Shown in pieces: positions 52,064-60,799 of a DNA stretch of 64,000 bases. Position numbers and translations under genes: made by a program. Source of the stretch: Chitinophagaceae bacterium (GTDB lineage: Bacteria > Bacteroidota > Bacteroidia > Chitinophagales > Chitinophagaceae); NCBI GenBank assembly GCA_016720585.1, contig JADKKH010000001.1:558001-622000 (forward strand). Direction: 5' to 3'. Every line of letters starts with the position of its first letter. Position 1 is the stretch's first letter. The notes beneath the pieces are model-generated. The model saw nothing but the letters and a program-made list of their open reading frames with translations, was not told the origin of the DNA and did not search any database.

Positions 52064-53401
52064 GTGAAACGAACATTTACAATTATTACGGTATTAATAA
52101 CCCTGTCACTGATAGGTATTATTTTCAGCCAGGTTTCCGGAATTAAGAATATGATGCTGTTGCGGGAAGAGCAGATCAAGCAGCGGGTCATTGATGCCAC
52201 TAAGACGGTTGCCGAAGAACTGGAACAACATAAAGGAAGTTATGCTTCGGGGAGCAACAAAAAAATTTTACCCGATGATTTTTCATTGAATATTTTTAAA
52301 CCGTACTCGGTTAGTCAGCAGTTTAGTGTAGAAGATATCCGTAAGAAACTTCAGAAAGCTTTCCTGGAAAATGATCTTAAAGATGTTCGATTTGAATTTG
52401 GGATCGCTTCGTTTGATAAAAACGGGATAGAAAATTATTTTGAAAGACAATCCGAAAATTTTGTAGCCTTTAATGAAGATACAGTGCATAACAGGAGGTT
52501 TATCGCCTCATTAACACCGCCCAGCGGTTCTCCGGGAGAAAATCTTTCTCCGGATGAGGTTTTTATCGTGGTCATTCCCAATATTAAAAATTTTGTTTTA
52601 CAGTCATTACTCTGGAGGATCATCACTTCCGGAGCTTTTACGATCATCATTCTCGCCGCTTTTTATCTAACGGTTCGTACGATGTTACGGCAGAAAAAAC
52701 TGGCCAATATTAAAAACGATTTTATCAATAACATGACGCATGAATTTAAAACGCCCATTGCCACCATTTCACTGGCCGTGGATGCTATGCGGAATGAAAA
52801 AGTAATACATGACCGGGAGAAGCTGGGGTATTTCAGCGGCATTATTAAAGAAGAGAACCAGCGGATGAACCGGCAGGTGGAAACCATCTTAAAAGCTTCT
52901 CAACTGGAAAAACAGGAAGTGGATCTGAACCTGAAACCGGTTCATGTACATGAACTGATACAGGACGTAGTTGATAATTTCATTTTGCAACTGGAAGATA
53001 AAAAGGGAAAAGTGGAATTGTTGCTGAATGCGCCCAATGATCTGATCAATGTGGATGAAGTTCATTTTTCAAACCTGGTGAATAACCTGGTGGACAATGC
53101 GGTGAAATATGCCAAAGACAATGTACCACCGGTTATTAAGCTGACCACCCTTTCTAATGGAAAGCATTTTACCATGCGGATTGAGGATAATGGAATTGGT
53201 ATGAACCGGGAAACGGTGAAAAGAGTTTTTGAACGTTTCTACCGGGCCCACACCGGTAATGTACATAATGTAAAAGGTTTTGGACTTGGGTTAAGTTATG
53301 TAAAAACCATGGTGGAGGCGCATAATGGCGAAATCAAAGCGGAGAGTACCTTAGGTAAAGGAAGCATATTCACGGTTGATTTGCCCCTGAAGAAAGCTTA
53401 A
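52064..53401 (+). CDS. Membrane-bound sensor histidine kinase (orphan)
   Basis: 445 residues starting at GTG 52064. Two membrane helices (about 5-22 and 185-205) frame a ~160-residue periplasmic sensor domain without recognised fold. After a short linker come the HisKA H-box NNMTHEFKTPIATIS with the phospho-His, the N-box VNNLVDNAVKYA, G1 EDNGIGM and G2 GFGLGLSYVKTMVEAHNG of the HATPase_c domain. No response-regulator gene is adjacent; its neighbours are yqgE and queA, so the partner must be encoded elsewhere. Its stop overlaps that of queA by 4 bases (TTAA). Confidence 0.93.
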   Translation: MKRTFTIITVLITLSLIGIIFSQVSGIKNMMLLREEQIKQRVIDATKTVAEELEQHKGSYASGSNKKILPDDFSLNIFKPYSVSQQFSVEDIRKKLQKAFLENDLKDVRFEFGIASFDKNGIENYFERQSENFVAFNEDTVHNRRFIASLTPPSGSPGENLSPDEVFIVVIPNIKNFVLQSLLWRIITSGAFTIIILAAFYLTVRTMLRQKKLANIKNDFINNMTHEFKTPIATISLAVDAMRNEKVIHDREKLGYFSGIIKEENQRMNRQVETILKASQLEKQEVDLNLKPVHVHELIQDVVDNFILQLEDKKGKVELLLNAPNDLINVDEVHFSNLVNNLVDNAVKYAKDNVPPVIKLTTLSNGKHFTMRIEDNGIGMNRETVKRVFERFYRAHTGNVHNVKGFGLGLSYVKTMVEAHNGEIKAESTLGKGSIFTVDLPLKKA

Positions 53402-54690
53402 TCCCTCCCGGAGCTTGTTGAGGGTAACCATAATAAACTTCCATCACCATAACTCAGGAAACGGAAATCATTTTGCAGGGCATAATCATAAACGTTTCTC
53501 CAGTCTGACCCGATTAATGCTGCTACTAATAACAATAAGGTTGATTGTGGCTGATGAAAATTGGTTATAAGCCCTTTTACAATTTTAAAAGTGTAGCCGG
53601 GAGCTATCAGTATTTGTGTTTTGGTAACCAATCTTTCCAATTTGTTTTTATCCATCCATTCCAACAATGCTTCTAAGGCAAACTTTGCGGTTACTTTTTC
53701 TTTCATCAATGCATATGCCTCCCATTGCGAAACCCGGAGATCGGAGAACGGAACTCCTGTTCCGTTCATAATGCCGGAACGGAGTTCAGGCTTCCTGCCA
53801 AGCCAATATAAACTTTCCATAGTGCGGAGTGAAGTGGTACCCACAGCAATGATCGGGTTGTCCAGGTTATCCAGGATGTTTTTTATGGTGGTAGCGGAAA
53901 CATCTATAAACTCAGCATGCATTTCATGATCCTGCATCGTTTCACTTTTAACCGGTTTAAATGTACCGGCACCGACATGTAGCGTAACAAAATCAGTTTG
54001 GATTTTTTTCTCTTTCAGTTTTTCAAGAATGTCATTGGTAAAATGCAAGCCGGCTGTAGGTGCAGCCACCGAGCCATCAATATGGGCATAGACCGTCTGG
54101 TATCTTTCCGTATCCAGTTCTTCCACGGATCTTTTAATATAGGGAGGAAGTGGTATAGCGCCTGCCTGTTGTAATATTTCAGCGAAACTTAAAAATTCAG
54201 GTTCCCAGGATAGTTCGATAATAAAACAATCATTTCTTTTTTCGATAGTGCGGGCTTTTAAAATGATTTCAGGATCAGCCCTGCTGATCTTTTTTTCCAA
54301 TACCTGTCCCGCTTTCCATTTAGAAGCACCGCCTACCAGGCATTTCCATAATACTTTTTCTTCTCTCCCTGCCGGAAGACAGGTTTGCAGCATAGCTGTA
54401 GTAATATCCGGGTATTGTTCATGAGGTTCCAGGCAAAAGATTTCTATAACACCACCAGTTGGTTTTTGAAATAATAACCGGGCGGCTACCACTTTGGTAT
54501 TGTTGAAAATCAATAATGAGTTAGTGGGTATGTGATATGAGATGTTTTTATAAACATCTTCTCTTATTTCCCCTTCCTTATAGATAAGTAATTTGGATGC
54601 ATCCCTTTCTGCCAATGGATATTTGGCAATTCTTTCTTCAGGGAGAGAATAAAAATAATCCTGTATAGATATAGTTCCGGGGTCTGTCAT
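53398..54690 (-). CDS. queA: tRNA queuosine biosynthesis protein QueA
   Basis: 430 residues, longer than the ~350 of E. coli QueA. S-adenosylmethionine:tRNA ribosyltransferase-isomerase, making epoxyqueuosine in the anticodon loop. Motifs: YPLAERDASKLLIY, LLIFNNTKVVAARL, SVAAPTAGLHFTN, LHVGAGTFKPV and ATGTTSLRTMESLY (here GTTSLRTMESLYWLG), NFHQPQSTLLLLVAALIG. Residues ~103-108 (CLPAGRE) come from a CCTGCC..CAGG repeat remnant, an in-frame insertion similar to that in rsmH. Shares its divergent 267-base gap with mraZ. Confidence 0.95.
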   Translation of the reverse strand: MTDPGTISIQDYFYSLPEERIAKYPLAERDASKLLIYKEGEIREDVYKNISYHIPTNSLLIFNNTKVVAARLLFQKPTGGVIEIFCLEPHEQYPDITTAMLQTCLPAGREEKVLWKCLVGGASKWKAGQVLEKKISRADPEIILKARTIEKRNDCFIIELSWEPEFLSFAEILQQAGAIPLPPYIKRSVEELDTERYQTVYAHIDGSVAAPTAGLHFTNDILEKLKEKKIQTDFVTLHVGAGTFKPVKSETMQDHEMHAEFIDVSATTIKNILDNLDNPIIAVGTTSLRTMESLYWLGRKPELRSGIMNGTGVPFSDLRVSQWEAYALMKEKVTAKFALEALLEWMDKNKLERLVTKTQILIAPGYTFKIVKGLITNFHQPQSTLLLLVAALIGSDWRNVYDYALQNDFRFLSYGDGSLLWLPSTSSGRD

Positions 54691-54750
54691 AACACAACTA
54701 ACTGTTGTATTTGCTTTGGTGCAAATATCCGGAAAATCTTCTTTTTTGAG

Positions 54751-54790
54751 TTAATTCACAGCATATCCACAGCAATTCACAGCTAATTCA
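54751..54790. promoter_or_regulatory. Tandem TTCACAGC repeats, DnaA-box-like cluster
   Basis: TTAATTCACAGC, ATATCCACAGC, AATTCACAGC and TAATTCACT follow each other at 10-11 nt intervals. The second contains ATATCCACA, one mismatch from the DnaA box TTATCCACA; the others are two to three mismatches away. The cluster lies between queA and mraZ. A helical-phased operator for another regulator is equally possible. Confidence 0.35.
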
Positions 54791-54888
54791 CTTCATTTAT
54801 TAATAAAAACTATTCCCATCTACTATAAGCCAGTACTGTATTGGTTTTCAGCTAAAAACTTAATGGGGAAAAATTAAATATTAAAAAA

Positions 54889-54926
54889 TTTGGTGGTTAA
54901 GTGGGAAAAAGTGTTATTTTGTGTCA
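54889..54926 (+). promoter_or_regulatory. Putative mraZ promoter with overlapping MraZ-type repeats
   Basis: TTTG (54889-54892), 21-nt spacer, TTATTTTG (54914-54921) resembles the Bacteroidota TTTG-TAnnTTTG promoter. In the spacer GTGG (54893) and GTGGG (54901), and then TGTTA (54912) and TGTCA (54922), come at about 8-10 nt spacing. In E. coli, MraZ binds TGGGN direct repeats with 10-nt spacing, so autoregulation by MraZ is plausible. Initiation would be ~30 bases before the ATG. Confidence 0.4.
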
Positions 54927-54957
54927 ATTATAAAAAAATTGACTCAAATCACTGATA

Positions 54958-55413
54958 ATGACAGGCTTTCTTGGAGAATACGAGGCTACATTGGATGCCA
55001 AGGGAAGATTTCTCCTTCCTGCGGGGTTCAAAAAGCAATTGCCGGAAGCCGAGGGAAGCCGCTTTGTTATCAACAGGGGATTTGAAAAGTGTTTGGCCCT
55101 TTACCCGGTTAAAAACTGGGAACCGCTCTTTGCAGAAATCAGCAAGTTGAATGACTTCGATCCCAAAGTGCGGGAGTTCCGCCGCAACTTTTTGAATGGT
55201 GCCACTTTCGTGGAGCCGGATAGTGCAGGAAGATTATTAGTGCCACCCAACCTGAAAATGCATGCTGATTTGCAGAAAGACATTGTGCTGGTGGCCGCGG
55301 TCAACAAAATAGAAATCTGGGATAGTAATAAGTACAAACAGCTCTTTGACTCATTTTCACCGGATGCATTCAGCAACCTGGCGAAAGATGTAATGACGAA
55401 GGATAACCATTAA
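54958..55413 (+). CDS. mraZ: MraZ transcription regulator/division protein
   Basis: 151 residues, standard MraZ. Two AbrB-like halves with the DxxxR motifs: LDAKGRFLLPAGFKKQ and DSAGRLLVPPNL. MraZ binds direct repeats upstream of its own gene and tunes the division/cell-wall cluster that follows. It is first in the rightward cluster; rsmH begins 10 bases later. Start chosen at ATG 54958 by the conserved N-terminus MTGFLGEYEATLD. Confidence 0.97.
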   Translation: MTGFLGEYEATLDAKGRFLLPAGFKKQLPEAEGSRFVINRGFEKCLALYPVKNWEPLFAEISKLNDFDPKVREFRRNFLNGATFVEPDSAGRLLVPPNLKMHADLQKDIVLVAAVNKIEIWDSNKYKQLFDSFSPDAFSNLAKDVMTKDNH

Positions 55414-55422
55414 CCGGCAATT

Positions 55423-56382
55423 ATGAGTGACGGCGTTTACCATGTTCCGGTTTTGTTAAACGAAGTTATCGAAGGTCTACACATCAAACCAGAGGGTATT
55501 TATGTGGATTGCACTTTTGGAGGTGGCGGACATTCAAGGGCTATTCTCGAAAAGTTAAGTGTAAAAGGAAAGTTGGTCGCATTTGACCAGGATGAAGAAG
55601 CCCGAAAGAACCTGCCTGCCGGACAGGCAGGCCTGCCTAACGTACAGGAAGGTCTGCCAGTTGATGAAAGGATAACTTTTATTCCGCAAAACTTTCGTCA
55701 CCTGCAACGGTTTCTTCGCCTGCAAAATATTACATCGGTTGACGGCATACTGGCCGATCTCGGCGTAAGCAGTCACCAGTTTGACGAAGCCGGCAGAGGA
55801 TTCTCTACACGCTATAATGCTGAACTGGATATGCGGATGGACCAACGGCAAAGCCTGACTGCTTTTGAGGTAGTGAACACGTATACTGAACAACGATTGC
55901 ATAAAATTTTTGAACAGTATGGAGAAGTAACCAATGCCAAAACCTTAGCCAGAAAATTGGTTGCTGTCAGAAGCACGTCATCACTCAAAACCATCGATGG
56001 ATTTAAAAATGCACTCCGGGAAATAGTAAAAGGAAATCCCAACAAGTACTTCGCCCAGGTTTTTCAGGCATTGAGAATTGAAGTGAACGATGAATTAGGT
56101 GCGTTGAAAGAAATGCTGTTACAAATTCCATCCTTGTTAAAACCCGGGGGCAGAGCCGCGATTATTACGTTTCATTCCCTTGAGGACAGACTGGTAAAGA
56201 ATTTTTTTCGCCGTGGTTCATTTGATGAGCCGGAACAGAATCCGTTTACCAACACCGAAACAGTCAGTGAATTGAAAATAATAACCAGGAAGCCGGTAGT
56301 GCCAACAGAAGAAGAGTTGAAAAAAAATCCAAGAAGCAGAAGCGCAAAGCTGCGGGTAGCGGAGAAAGTGATGATGGTGTAA
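55423..56382 (+). CDS. rsmH: 16S rRNA (cytosine-1402-N4)-methyltransferase RsmH
   Basis: 319 residues. YHVPVLLNEVIEGL, the SAM loop DCTFGGGGHSRAIL, VDGILADLGVSSHQFD, then the catalytic-region HSLEDRLVKNFF near the C-terminus identify RsmH, which methylates N4 of C1402 in 16S rRNA. Residues ~63-72 (NLPAGQAGLP) are encoded by an 8-bp-stem palindrome (55611-55631) and are absent from the usual family pattern, which passes directly into the next strand; this is an in-frame repeat insertion in a loop. Second gene of the wall cluster. Confidence 0.96.
   Translation: MSDGVYHVPVLLNEVIEGLHIKPEGIYVDCTFGGGGHSRAILEKLSVKGKLVAFDQDEEARKNLPAGQAGLPNVQEGLPVDERITFIPQNFRHLQRFLRLQNITSVDGILADLGVSSHQFDEAGRGFSTRYNAELDMRMDQRQSLTAFEVVNTYTEQRLHKIFEQYGEVTNAKTLARKLVAVRSTSSLKTIDGFKNALREIVKGNPNKYFAQVFQALRIEVNDELGALKEMLLQIPSLLKPGGRAAIITFHSLEDRLVKNFFRRGSFDEPEQNPFTNTETVSELKIITRKPVVPTEEELKKNPRSRSAKLRVAEKVMMV
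55611..55631. repeat. Palindromic repeat inserted in rsmH
   Basis: CCTGCCTG (55611-55618), loop CCGGA, CAGGCAGG (55624-55631): perfect 8-bp stem. It is in frame and encodes LPAGQAG. Confidence 0.75.
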
Positions 56383-56385
56383 CGG

Positions 56386-56406
56386 GAATTCAAAAATTAA
56401 AATTCA
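56386..56406. repeat. Short 7-nt repeat array after rsmH
   Basis: GAATTCA, AAAATTA, AAATTCA in phase. It starts 4 bases after the rsmH stop and overlaps the leader region of the ftsL-like gene. Further down, a degenerate AGGCAGG palindrome piece (56474-56500) occupies the same gap. Confidence 0.5.
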
Positions 56407-56542
56407 GAATAGTATATATATAAAAGGTGTAAAGATTTTTGGGAAATCTATATCCTTTGAAATCAACCCTGCTGACGATAGGCAGGCCTTCGGTGAAAGC
56501 CGGGGGAATGAAAAACCAGGACCAGGAGCTAACAACTCATTT

Positions 56543-56908
56543 ATGAAGGAACAACAAAATCCAAAAGAACGGGATCTGAAGAATGTCCAGCCTGCCAGTC
56601 AGGCCGGATGGAAACGATGGCTGAATTATCAGTCTGTCGTGAAACAGGTTCCGTTCTTTTTGTTCCTCACCCTGCTGGCAGTTATGTATATCTATAATGG
56701 TCATTATGCAGATAAGACGATCGGGAAAATTAACCGGACAGCTAAAGAAGTAAAAGAACTGAAGTATGAATTCATAGCTGTGAAGAGTAAAGTGATGTAC
56801 CAGAGCAAGCAAAGCGAACTAGTAAAAGTGGTAGAACCATTGGGATTAAAAGAATTGACAAAATCGCCGGTTGTGTTGAAAGATAGTACAGTAGGAATTC
56901 AGAATTAA
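56543..56908 (+). CDS. ftsL: FtsL-like division membrane protein
   Basis: 121 residues: a cytoplasmic N-terminus (WKRWLNYQSVVKQ), one membrane helix (about 37-55, PFFLFLTLLAVMYIY) and a periplasmic heptad-like coiled coil (NRTAKEVKELKYEFIAVKSKV), the typical bitopic layout of FtsL. FtsL pairs with FtsB to activate FtsWI during septal wall synthesis. Identification rests on topology and on its position between rsmH and ftsI, since FtsL sequences are poorly conserved. The 206 bases before ftsI hold no gene. Confidence 0.85.
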   Translation: MKEQQNPKERDLKNVQPASQAGWKRWLNYQSVVKQVPFFLFLTLLAVMYIYNGHYADKTIGKINRTAKEVKELKYEFIAVKSKVMYQSKQSELVKVVEPLGLKELTKSPVVLKDSTVGIQN

Positions 56909-57114
56909 TGACACAAACCTCCGGCGAGGGGCAGACAATGGAATTGAAAAATCGAAATGACCGGGTGAATTACTGAATCGCGGAGAGCATAAAGAACCGG
57001 GAGTCAGAAGAAGAATAAAAAATCCTTTCGATTGAGAATAAGAAAGGTGGACGAATACAACTAATAACAACTAAATCAAACTGCCCGGCAAAACCAGGTG
57101 GTTAACAGCGGACA

Positions 57115-59246
57115 TTGGACGTTAAACGTGACATATTATGGAGGGTTTACCTCAGTTTTATCGGCATAGTATTGCTTAGCGTACTTGTCCTCGGCAGAGC
57201 TTTCTACATTCAACGGTTCCAGGGAAATCATTGGCGGAGTATGAGTGACAGCCTCCATCAGCGTTTTGTTGCGCTTGACGCAGAAAGAGGAACCATCTAC
57301 AGTGAAGACGGGCAGATGCTCAGTACTTCCATCCCCACGTTTGATATCTACATGGATTTTAATGCGGACGGTTTAAGGGAAAAAAAGGGAAGCGATTTAT
57401 AGATAATATTGACGCTTTCTCCCTGGCATTAGCCAATTTCTTCAACGATAAAACAGCGGCGGGGTATAAGAAAGACCTGGAGTTGGCCTTTAAGAATAAA
57501 GAAAGATATTATCCCTTAAAAAAGAAATTAAGTTTTGAGGAGTATAAGATTTTCCGTGAATTTCCCCTGGTTAAACTGGGACGGAATAAAAGTGGTGTAC
57601 TGGTAGAAGTAAACAGCAAACGGGAAACGCCCTTTGGTTTACTGGCCAACAGAACGATAGGCCTTTCCCGGGAATTTAAAGACGCAAAGAAGATAGCCAA
57701 GAAACAAAATGTAGGCCTCGAAAGAAGTTATGACACGGTGCTGAGTGGACATGATGGACAAAAATTAGTTCGCTATATAGCGGGTGGTACTGCCATAACC
57801 GTTGAAGGTTCACAAACAGAACCTGAAAATGGAAAAGATGTTTTTACAACAGTAGATGTAAATATCCAGGATATAACCGAAACGGCATTGATGCGCATGA
57901 TGCTGCAGTGCGAAGGTCCATATGGTACAGCCATTGTTATGGAAACCAGTTCGGGAAAGATCAAAGCGATGGCGAATCTTGGCCGCAGACCGGATGGCAC
58001 TTACTGGGAAGATGATAATTATTCCTTACGGGCAACTGAGCCGGGCTCTACTATGAAGCTGGCTACATTATTATCGGTATTGGAAAAAGGAACCAGTAAT
58101 ATCAACGATATCGTAGAAGTAGGCAGTGCGGGAAGAATGCAGGTGGGCAGTAAAATGGTTACCGATGCCGAAAGATCACCCAGGCCATCACTGACCGTAA
58201 AAGAATGTTTTGCGCATAGTTCGAATGTGGGTATGAGTAAGCTGGCTTATAAAGCCTTTGCACAGCATCCGGAGGAAATGAAAAAATATATACATCGGTT
58301 TCAACTGGATGTAAAATCTACCATTGACCTCGCCAATGTTCCCAAACCTACAATGGCACCCCTGAATCAAAAAGGCAGTGCCGAAGGAAATATGTTGTGG
58401 ATGAGTTTTGGTTATGGTATCCAGGTAAGCCCGTTACATACATTGACACTTTACAATGCCATCGCCAATAACGGTAAAATGATGAAGCCGTACCTGGTCA
58501 ATTGTATTCAAACCAACGGTGTGATCACCAAGCAGATTCAACCGGTTGTATTGGATGAAAATATTTGTAAAGCAGATGTCATTAAATATGCACGGGAATC
58601 CATGGAATTGGTAGTTACCGAAGGAACAGGCCGGAGAGCATTTGCGGGAATGCCATTTGCCGTGGCAGGAAAAACCGGTACAGCACATGTATCAGATGGC
58701 GCTATTAAATATGCACATGGCGTTTACCAGGCAACCTTTGTTGGATACTTTCCGGCTGATAAACCACAATATACCTGCATCGTGGTTATCCGCACCCGGC
58801 CACATGCTGCTTCACATTATGGCGGAACCTTAGCAGCCCCGGTCTTCCGGGAGATCGCCACCAAGCTTTATGCGATGTATGTGGAGAAAAAGAATCCATC
58901 CATGTATGCGGCCAAAAAAGACAGCAGCGGATTTTTCTATGCAGGCAATGCACAGGATATAAAGAATGTATACAGCACGCTTGGTATGAATTTTCTGGAT
59001 TCAGTGGCACAGAGCAACTGGGTCAGTGTTTACGCTGATAATTATAAGACCGTAATGAAATCAGCCAATGTTCGTCAGCAGGTAATGCCGAATGTAAGAG
59101 GGATGGGATTGAAAGATGCGGTTTATCTCCTGGAAAATATGGGATTGAAGGTCGCTATCCGGGGAAGAGGAAAAATAACCATGCAGTCTGTTGCTCCGGG
59201 TACAAGCCTGGCTAAAGGGATAACCGTAATACTGGAACTAAGTTAA
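57115..59246 (+). CDS. ftsI: FtsI/PBP transpeptidase, split by a -1 frameshift
   Basis: The septal class B penicillin-binding protein encoded in two frames. The first segment (57115-57402, TTG start, MDVKRDILWRVYLSFIG) has the cytoplasmic tail, one membrane helix and the start of the dimerisation domain (DAERGTIYSEDGQML). The rest continues in the -1 frame: a slip on A AAA AAG at 57381-57387 reads on as EKKGKRFIDNIDAFS. A merged product of 710 residues has the SxxK active site (GSTMK), SxN (SSNVGM), KTGTAHVS and a C-terminal PASTA domain (VMPNVRGMGLKDAV). No upstream ATG is available. Without the slip no active enzyme would be made, so an indel or sequencing error is likely unless recoding is real. 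Confidence 0.9.
57381..57387 (+). other. In-phase A AAA AAG slippery heptamer in ftsI
   Basis: The heptamer lies in the correct phase (third base of GAA, then AAA AAG) exactly where the frame must shift by -1. The zero frame ends at TAG 57400-57402. Only a weak downstream stem (AAGCG 57390-57394 / CGCTT 57413-57417, 18-nt loop, extended by G-T pairs) is visible, too close to the heptamer for a typical stimulator. Confidence 0.6.
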
Positions 59247-59248
59247 AG

Positions 59249-59270
59249 CCTGTCTGCCGGCATAGGCAGG
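59249..59270. repeat. Palindromic repeat between ftsI and murE
   Basis: CCTGTCTGCCGG CATAGGCAGG pairs over about 8 positions with two G-T pairs. Same family as the rsmH insertion. It fills the 32-base gap between the ftsI stop and the murE TTG start and could act as a terminator or RNA-stability element within the cluster. Confidence 0.6.
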
Positions 59271-59278
59271 AAAAAAAA

Positions 59279-60760
59279 TTGCTTTTAAGTGATATACTAT
59301 ATCAGGTAAAAATAAAGTCGGTAGCGGGGCGTACAGGTATTGAAGTGACAGATATACAGATTGATTCGAGAAAGATTAAACCGGGTTCTGCATTTGTCGC
59401 CGTGAGAGGAGGATCCGCAGATGGTCATCAGTTCATTGAAAAAGCAATAGCGAATGGTGCAAGCGTAATTATTTGTGAAGATCCCTTGCCGCTTCATCAG
59501 CCGCCCGGATCAGGTAGGGAAGGAATTACATATGTGCAGGTGGAGCAGAGTTCAGCCGCTGCAGCTTATATGGCCGGTAATTTTTTCGGAAGGCCATCGG
59601 TGAAGATAAAATTGGTGGGGATTACAGGGACAAACGGAAAGACAACTATTGCGACATTATTATACAAGCTCTTTACAAGATTGGGATACAAATGTGGATT
59701 GCTAAGCACTGTGGAAAACCAGGTTGGAGACAAAGTAGTGCCTGCAACGCATACCACACCGGATGCCATTAGCCTTAACCAGCTATTAAGTCAGATGGTA
59801 GAAGAAGGATGCAGTCATGTGTTCATGGAAACAAGTTCACATGCCATACATCAGCACCGGGTAACGGGTTTGCAGTATGCAGGGGGCATTTTCAGCAATA
59901 TCACGCATGACCACCTGGATTATCATCAAACATTTGATGAATATATCCGGGTGAAGAAAGCCTTCTTTGATTCATTGTCTGCATCAGCATTTGCTATCAG
60001 CAATGCCGATGATAAAAGAGGAGCCGTAATGCTGCAGAATACGCATGCGAAAAAGTATTACTACAGTTTAAAAACGGTGGCTGATTTTAAAGGAAAGATC
60101 CTGGATAATAACCTGGGAGGTTTGATGATGACCGTAAATGATGTGGAAGTGCATTTCCGGTTGATTGGAGAATTCAATGCGTATAACCTTTTGGCTGTTT
60201 ATGGTGCAGCGATTTGCCTGGGAGAAGACAAAATGGACGTGTTGCGGTGTTTAAGTGAACTGACCGGGGCTGAAGGAAGATTTGATTACCGGGTTTCGGC
60301 AAAAGAGAAAGTGATTGCGATTGTGGATTATGCGCACACACCGGATGCTTTATTGAATGTGCTGGCAACGATAAAGAAACTGAAGAGAGGATTTGAACAG
60401 GTAATAACTGTAGTCGGTTGTGGTGGTGATCGGGACAAGACCAAACGACCGGTGATGGCAGAAGCAGCGTGTGAATACAGTGATAAAGTGATTTTCACGA
60501 GTGATAACCCGAGAAGCGAGGATCCGGCTCAGATAATAAAGGATATGGAAGCGGGATTAAGTGCGGCGGCAAAGCGTAAATATATTGCCATCGTTGACAG
60601 GAGAGAGGCCATAAAGACGGCAATCAGTTTGGCGAAGCCGGAAGATATTATTCTGATTGCCGGAAAAGGACATGAGAAGTACCAGGAAATAAAAGGAGTC
60701 CGGCATCACTTTGATGATAAAGAAATAGTGAGCGAAATGTTTGAGATGCTGGATAAGTAA
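59279..60760 (+). CDS. murE: UDP-MurNAc-tripeptide synthetase MurE (meso-DAP type)
   Basis: 493 residues, TTG start (MLLSDILYQV). Adds the third residue to UDP-MurNAc-L-Ala-D-Glu. Mur ligase motifs: GITGTNGKTTIATLL, ATHTTPDAI, the carbamoyl-Lys region (HDHLDYHQTFDEYIRVKKAF), CGGDRDKTKRPVM, and DNPRSEDPAQII, the DNPR motif that marks meso-diaminopimelate specificity. A DAP-containing peptidoglycan is thus expected. The TTG start lies directly after the palindromic repeat. Confidence 0.96.
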   Translation: MLLSDILYQVKIKSVAGRTGIEVTDIQIDSRKIKPGSAFVAVRGGSADGHQFIEKAIANGASVIICEDPLPLHQPPGSGREGITYVQVEQSSAAAAYMAGNFFGRPSVKIKLVGITGTNGKTTIATLLYKLFTRLGYKCGLLSTVENQVGDKVVPATHTTPDAISLNQLLSQMVEEGCSHVFMETSSHAIHQHRVTGLQYAGGIFSNITHDHLDYHQTFDEYIRVKKAFFDSLSASAFAISNADDKRGAVMLQNTHAKKYYYSLKTVADFKGKILDNNLGGLMMTVNDVEVHFRLIGEFNAYNLLAVYGAAICLGEDKMDVLRCLSELTGAEGRFDYRVSAKEKVIAIVDYAHTPDALLNVLATIKKLKRGFEQVITVVGCGGDRDKTKRPVMAEAACEYSDKVIFTSDNPRSEDPAQIIKDMEAGLSAAAKRKYIAIVDRREAIKTAISLAKPEDIILIAGKGHEKYQEIKGVRHHFDDKEIVSEMFEMLDK

Positions 60761-60799
60761 AAATAACAGGTGCGTAAAAATTTGAAGTAAGGAAAACGA

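Noticed and set aside
54751..54790. Replication origin
   Set aside because: There is a cluster of weak DnaA-like boxes, but no AT-rich unwinding region with strict boxes and no dnaA or rpmH genes nearby.
57483..59246. A separate penicillin-binding protein gene starting at 57483
   Set aside because: The frame is the continuation of ftsI after the -1 shift; the start lies in the middle of a conserved domain and lacks the membrane helix.
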